Assembly (NCBI RefSeq): GCF_902150065.1
Contig: NC_043989.1
Span: forward strand, 22,077,667 to 22,141,666
DNA length: 64,000 nt
From: Myripristis murdjan
Taxonomy: Eukaryota; Chordata; Actinopteri; Holocentriformes; Holocentridae
Direction: 5' to 3'
Both the position numbers and the translations under genes were made by a program. How positions within the stretch are numbered: position 1 is the first letter of the stretch; each line of letters opens with the position of its first letter. The notes below the pieces were generated by a model that was not told where the DNA came from, did not search any database, and saw only the letters and a list, made by a program, of their open reading frames with translations. Positions 61,516 through 64,000 of this stretch are shown piece by piece.

Positions 61516-63924
61516 ATGGAGCCATATGTAGCTGTGCTGTCATGGAAATGGTACGTGTCGCTCGTTATTTATTTGTCAACTCTTTGTTACATTTCGTCTT
61601 CTGTCACTCATTATTCCATACCAGAGGAAATGAAAGAAGGATCGATTGTTGCAAACCTAGCTACAGATCTCAGCCTGGATGTGAAGACATTGAGTAAAAG
61701 GAAGATGCGACTCGATATCATCGCAAATAAGAAATATCTGGATGTGAACAAAGAGACTGGTGACCTGTACATTATTGAGAGGGTTGACAGGGAGTATATT
61801 TGCACGACAAAAGTATCCTCATCTTGCTATTTAAAGCTGGAGGTGATTCTAGAAAATCCTTTACGGATCTTTAATATAGAATTAGAAATATTAGATATGA
61901 ATGACAACGCCCCACAATTTCGACGAGACGCAATTCATTTGGATATTTCTGAGTCAACGTCGGTTGGAGAGCGATTCTCACTGAGCAACGCAGTTGACCC
62001 TGATATAGGAACAAATTCAGTAAAAACCTACTTTCTTACTGAAACTGAACATTTTAATATTGAGGTTCAAACCGGGAGAGATGGGTCGAAATTTGCAGAT
62101 TTGATCTTAAAAAAAGCTTTAGACCGGGAGCAGCAGGCTGTTCATAATTTGATACTCACAGCTGTAGATGGCGGTACACCTACACGTTCTGGGACTGCCA
62201 GCGTTATTGTTCATGTATTAGACACGAATGACAACGCCCCTTCGTTTCAGAACGAGAATTACCACATTAAAATAATGGAAAATTCTCCCATCGGAAGCCT
62301 TGTTATACATCTAAATGCCACTGACTTAGATGAAGGGACAAATTCTGATTTAACATACTCATATAGTCTGTATACATCAGAAAAAACGCAGGAAACTTTC
62401 AACTTAAATCCCAGCACTGGCGAGATCACTGTAAAAGGAATGTTAAACTACGAAGACTTCAAGATTTACGACATGGAAGTTATAGCAACAGATAAAGGAG
62501 CCAATAGCTTATCAGGGCAATGTAAATTAACAATTGTAGTTGAAGATATGAATGACAATCACCCAGAGATATCTATCAAATCATTTCAGAGTCCAGTCAA
62601 AGAAAATATAGATTTAGACACGGTGATAGCAGTGGTTAGTGTCGGTGATAAAGATTCAGGTGATAATGGAATAGTTGATCTTCATATTCCTGATAATATG
62701 CCTTTCAAACTGAGAGAATCCTCTGATAAGTATTATGAATTGGTAGTTTCAGAACCACTGGACCGTGAGAAGGTTCCAGAATATGACATCACATTCACTG
62801 TCACAGACAGAGGTATCCCTCCTTTATCAGATAATGAAACGATGACTTTAGAGCTGCTGGATTTTAACGACAATGTTCCTCAGTTCTCTCAGTCCTTCTA
62901 TACTATACGTGTAATGGAGAATAACGCCCCTGGGGCCTTGTTGAGTTCCCTCACTGCGTTTGATCCAGACCTCCATGAAAATCAGTATCTAGTTTATTTT
63001 ATTATAGAGAAGGAGATCGCCAACACCTCCATGTCCATGCTGTTCTCCATCAATCCAGAGAACGGTAATCTTTACGCACTCAAGACGTTTGACTATGAGA
63101 TGGAGAAAGAGTTTCTTTTCCACATTGAGGCCAGAGACTCTGGTGTTCCTCCACTCAGCAGTAACGTGACGGTTCACATCATTATTGTGGACCAGAACGA
63201 CAACACACCTGTCATTGTCTCTCCGTGGCGCGCGCACGGCTCTGTGGTGGAGGAGAAGATCCCCAGATCCACGGATAAAGGCTCTCTGGTTGCCAAGGTG
63301 ATAGCCATAGACACTGACTCGGTGCTGAACTCGCGGATTACATACCAGTTTCTGCAGGTGACTGACGCCACCTTATTCAGTCTGGACCAATACAACGGAG
63401 AGATCCGGACCATGAGGATGTTCAGTTACAGAGATCCACGTCACCAGCGTCTGGTTGTTGTTGCCAAGGACAACGGGGATCCCGCTCTCTCTGCCACAGT
63501 CACCATCAAGCTGTCCACAGTGGAAACTGCTGTCAAGGCCTACTCTGACATGACTGAAGTGCCTCTGGAATATGACATCTTTTCGGACTTAAACCTGTAT
63601 TTGGTCATCGGTCTGGGCTCGGTGTCATTTCTCCTCTTGATCACCATATTGGTCACCATCGTGCTGAAGTGTCAGAAACCCAAGGCCAGCAAAGCGGCTC
63701 CTCCCTGTAGGAACAGTGTGATCAGTGAGAGGAACTCGACCATCGCAGACTCCACCCTGGTCTCCAACGATGCCTACTGGTACAGTCTGTTTCTAGCGGA
63801 GACCAGGAAGGGAAAGCTGGTGGTTCGGCAGCCTCTACCAAAGGGCTCCAGGTACATCGTGTCCAGTATACCAAGGAGCACAGGGCTGACAGAGACTAGT
63901 GATTCGGCTGCCTCTACTCTTCAG
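61516..63924 (+). CDS. Clustered protocadherin variable exon V7
   Basis: 803 codons, open throughout by my reading from ATG 61516 (CAACAATGGAG) to the donor TTCAG|GTGAGC at 63925. The frame stays open past the donor to the window edge, so an ORF finder that needs a stop would miss this gene. Signal peptide about 1-29 (MEPYVAVLSWKWYVSL...), mature end VTHYSIPEEMKEGSIV. EC1 loop is C-X7-C (CTTKVSSSC). EC1-EC3 belong to the V2-V4 group; EC4 is the homogenised type, sharing SSDKYYELVV with V5. The EC4/EC5 linker reads LDFNDN with FSQS after it, a private change that keeps the calcium-binding residues. EC5 to the end matches the other six. Confidence 0.95.
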
Positions 63925-64000
63925 GTGAGCACTAATAAAACATATGTCCTCCCAGATTTTTTTTTAATAACAATCATAATAACTGACATTCAATTATACT
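63925..64000 (+). other. Start of sequence after V7
   Basis: Only 76 bp remain: splice donor, then AT-rich sequence. Further variable exons or the constant exons shared by V1-V7 must lie to the right. Confidence 0.6.

Noticed and set aside
42008-63413. Antisense frames that recur opposite EC1 and EC5-EC6 of the tandem exons
   Set aside because: They recur only because the sense DNA is nearly identical; they have no initiation or splice signals of their own.

Overview
The window is vertebrate genomic DNA, almost certainly from a teleost fish. The evidence is a run of tandem clustered-protocadherin (Pcdh) variable exons of the fish type, very dense (CA)n and (CT)n microsatellites, and small decayed DNA-transposon and LINE fragments. 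All convincing coding sequence is on the + strand.

Layout. (1) 1-24070: about 24 kb with no convincing gene. It is packed with simple repeats and holds three diverged tRNA-like units (17584-19230), a short head-to-head telomeric motif (5604-5632) and a few unique-looking blocks that could be conserved noncoding elements. (2) 24071-30403: one complete small protocadherin transcription unit. A single C-type variable exon (24071-26592) is followed by three short constant exons (29214-29272, 29553-29680, 30099-30403) with good splice signals and polyadenylation signals. The variable exon has a one-base frame break in the EC4/EC5 calcium-binding linker. The constant tail carries motifs like those of both alpha and gamma constant regions but lacks their lysine-rich end. 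(3) 30404-41813: an intergenic gap with CTCF-like motifs, a non-autonomous Tc1/mariner-like element (35446-36010) and a LINE interrupted by an opposite-strand LINE (37690-39312). (4) 41853-63924: seven intact tandem variable exons, here called V1-V7, spaced 2.98-3.6 kb. Each encodes a signal peptide, six cadherin repeats, a transmembrane helix and a variable cytoplasmic segment, and ends in CTGCAG|GTGAG or a close variant. Their shared constant exons are not in the window and should lie to the right.

How the genes work together. In this family each variable exon has its own promoter and is spliced to common constant exons, so a neuron shows a small set of adhesion isoforms. Six of the seven tandem exons have a recognisable CSE/CTCF-type promoter element with a CGCT core 255-275 bp before the start codon. 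V1 has a decayed version with CACT. Sequence diversity is confined mainly to EC1-EC3. EC5, EC6, the membrane helix and the cytoplasmic segment are almost identical at the DNA level in all seven, and EC4 is also homogenised in V2-V7, which points to gene conversion.

The most interesting leads are the unusual constant region and isolated C-type exon, the frame break in that exon, the two-tier homogenisation, the varying EC1 cysteine-loop length, the decayed CSE of V1, and the tRNA-like trio whose terminal stems covary.
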